Below are positions 6,737 to 7,438 of a stretch of DNA of 7,438 nt, in pieces. Under the pieces are notes generated by a model. It saw only the letters and a program-made list of their open reading frames with translations, searched no databases and had not been told where the DNA came from. The stretch is from contig JALOQG010000206.1 in the NCBI GenBank assembly GCA_025453505.1, positions 1 to 7,438 of the forward strand. The letters are read 5' to 3'. The first letter of the stretch is position 1; every line of letters starts with the position of its first letter. The DNA is from Myxococcota bacterium. Lineage in GTDB: Bacteria > Myxococcota_A > UBA9160 > PR03. Position numbers and translations under genes: made by a program.

Positions 6737-7123
6737 GTGAACGCACCGCTCGCCCGCCTGCCCTACCTCGCCGTCTGCACCGGACTCGGACTCGTTCTCG
6801 GCTGGGTGCCGCTGCTGCTCCACGGGCCGATCCCCGAGAAGTTCGACGTGCTCTACATCAACGGCTCGCTCGCGGTCTGGGGCTTCTATCTGGGGCGCTG
6901 CGCGATCGGGTTCTGGGTCGGCGTCTCGACGTGGCCCGCGCGCTGGTGGATCCGCGGACCGCTCCTGGGTCTCGTGTCCATGCTGCCGCTCGGCATCGTG
7001 CTGCTCGCGACGCCGGGCTGCGGAACGCTGTGCTTCCGGCTGAACATGAGCAGCGCGATCGCGCTCGGGTTCGCCAACGCGGGGCTGGCCTTCCTGCTCA
7101 CGGGACGGCATCGCGCGCCGTAG
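6737..7123 (+). CDS. Small four-helix membrane protein of unknown function
   Basis: This 128-residue, strongly hydrophobic protein starts at GTG and ends at TAG 7121-7123. Four likely membrane helices lie at about residues 8-28, 43-64, 74-92 and 104-121, joined by short loops, with a short basic C-terminus (GRHRAP). The loop between helices 3 and 4 has a Cys95-x3-Cys99 pair (PGCGTLCF), which could form a disulfide or bind a metal if exposed. Only a weak purine-rich sequence (GGGCGGA, 6728-6734) precedes the start. I do not recognise a family. It is divergent from the dioxygenase-like gene and convergent with the cyclic-nucleotide-binding gene, so it is probably transcribed alone. The four-helix layout is seen by eye only, and topology is not resolved. 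Confidence 0.7.
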   Translation: MNAPLARLPYLAVCTGLGLVLGWVPLLLHGPIPEKFDVLYINGSLAVWGFYLGRCAIGFWVGVSTWPARWWIRGPLLGLVSMLPLGIVLLATPGCGTLCFRLNMSSAIALGFANAGLAFLLTGRHRAP

Positions 7124-7146
7124 TCGCTGGTTGCCGTCGAGTCGGA

Positions 7147-7438
7147 TCAGCGGAGCGCTCTGGCGGTGCTGACGACGCGCTGCGCGACGATGCGGCTCAG
7201 GTTGCGGTAGACCTGCGCGGCGATGCGGGGGTAGCGGCGGCCGAGGCGCTCGAGGTCGGCGTCGTCGAAGCGCAGCAGGCGCGCGTCGGTGGCGACTTCG
7301 ACGTCGGCGGTGCGCGCGCCATGGAAGAGCGCGACTTCCCCGACGGTGTCGCCGCGGCGCATGCGCGAGAGCTCGGTGCGGCGGCCGTCGCGTTGCAGGG
7401 ACGCGACGAGCTCGCCGTCCACGACGACGTACATCGCG
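7147..7438 (-). CDS. Cyclic nucleotide-binding domain protein, C-terminal end only
   Basis: The gene runs off the right edge; 96 C-terminal residues are visible, ending at a TGA (7147-7149 on the minus strand). They form most of a cNMP-binding beta-roll: MYVVVDGELVAS, then RRGDTVGEVALFHGARTADVEV, then the helix ADLERLGRRYPRIAAQVYRNLSRIV. The GEVAL...ARTA pattern is the phosphate-binding cassette, with its conserved Glu and Arg present, so cAMP or cGMP binding is plausible. The protein stops soon after the last helix, so there is no helix-turn-helix of the Crp/Fnr kind behind the domain. It is therefore not an ordinary Crp-type activator. The domain may stand alone or be the tail of a longer enzyme or transporter whose start is outside the window. 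The ATG at 7432-7434 is internal to the domain and not a credible start. Confidence 0.82.
   Translation of the reverse strand, partial: AMYVVVDGELVASLQRDGRRTELSRMRRGDTVGEVALFHGARTADVEVATDARLLRFDDADLERLGRRYPRIAAQVYRNLSRIVAQRVVSTARALR

Noticed and set aside
3789..6740. A single 984-codon plus-strand frame starting at the GT-C copy 2 ATG and ending in GTGA, overlapping the start of the small membrane protein gene.
   Set aside because: The part after about 5600 lies antisense to a gene with clear dioxygenase motifs and is arginine/glycine/valine-rich low-complexity translation. The genuine tail similar to copy 1 is in the next frame with a stop at 5647.
309..7062. Six GCGATCGC palindromes (309, 534, 1113, 1281, 4308, 7055), like the cyanobacterial HIP1 repeat.
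   Set aside because: All lie in coding sequence and most spell Ala-Ile-Ala or similar using the preferred GCG/GCC and ATC codons. Codon bias explains them, and nothing else points to cyanobacteria.
7124..7146. Possible terminator between the convergent membrane-protein and cNMP-binding genes.
   Set aside because: The 23-base gap shows no stable inverted repeat or T-run.
1..7438. CRISPR arrays, tRNA or rRNA genes, insertion-sequence ends or phage-type genes.
   Set aside because: I saw no regularly spaced repeats, no cloverleaf-like sequence, no transposase motifs and no terminal inverted repeats. The window is almost fully occupied by ordinary coding sequence.

Overview
This 7.4 kb window is very GC-rich, nearly all coding, and has almost no intergenic DNA. 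Third codon positions are strongly G/C, GTG and TTG starts appear beside ATG, and adjacent genes share 4-base stop/start overlaps. This suits a high-GC free-living bacterium, for example a myxobacterium-like or other deltaproteobacterial-type lineage. I cannot fix the taxon from the sequence alone, and no RNA gene or classical mobile element is visible.

Layout from left to right: (1) the 3' end of a crotonase/enoyl-CoA hydratase gene (1-234, +); (2) a GT-C type polytopic membrane glycosyltransferase with a C-terminal TPR-like segment (231-2183, +); (3) a GT2 polyprenyl/dolichyl-phosphate hexose synthase-like enzyme (2276-3055, +); (4) a class I SAM methyltransferase (3052-3792, +); (5) a second GT-C enzyme that is a clear paralogue of the first (3789-5649, +) and carries an apparent frameshift close to its 3' end; (6) a 2-oxoglutarate/Fe(II) dioxygenase-like gene on the minus strand (5652-6686, -), convergent with the second GT-C gene; (7) a small four-helix membrane protein (6737-7123, +), divergent from the dioxygenase; (8) the 3' end of a cyclic-nucleotide-binding-domain gene (7147-7438, -).

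Genes 2-5 read as one transcriptional unit, joined mostly by 4-base overlaps. The logic I infer is this: the cytoplasmic GT2 enzyme charges a polyprenyl phosphate with a hexose, and the two GT-C enzymes, which carry the acidic Asp-Asp motif in their first external loop, use that lipid-linked sugar on the outer face of the inner membrane. The methyltransferase could cap or modify the glycan or its acceptor. Each GT-C enzyme ends in a TPR-like helical segment, a layout reminiscent of protein O-mannosyltransferases of the TMTC type. The acceptor is unknown. The most striking points are the pair of GT-C paralogues bracketing a donor-synthesis gene and a methyltransferase, and the localised frame break in the second paralogue. 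That break would otherwise let its reading frame run antisense through the whole neighbouring dioxygenase gene.
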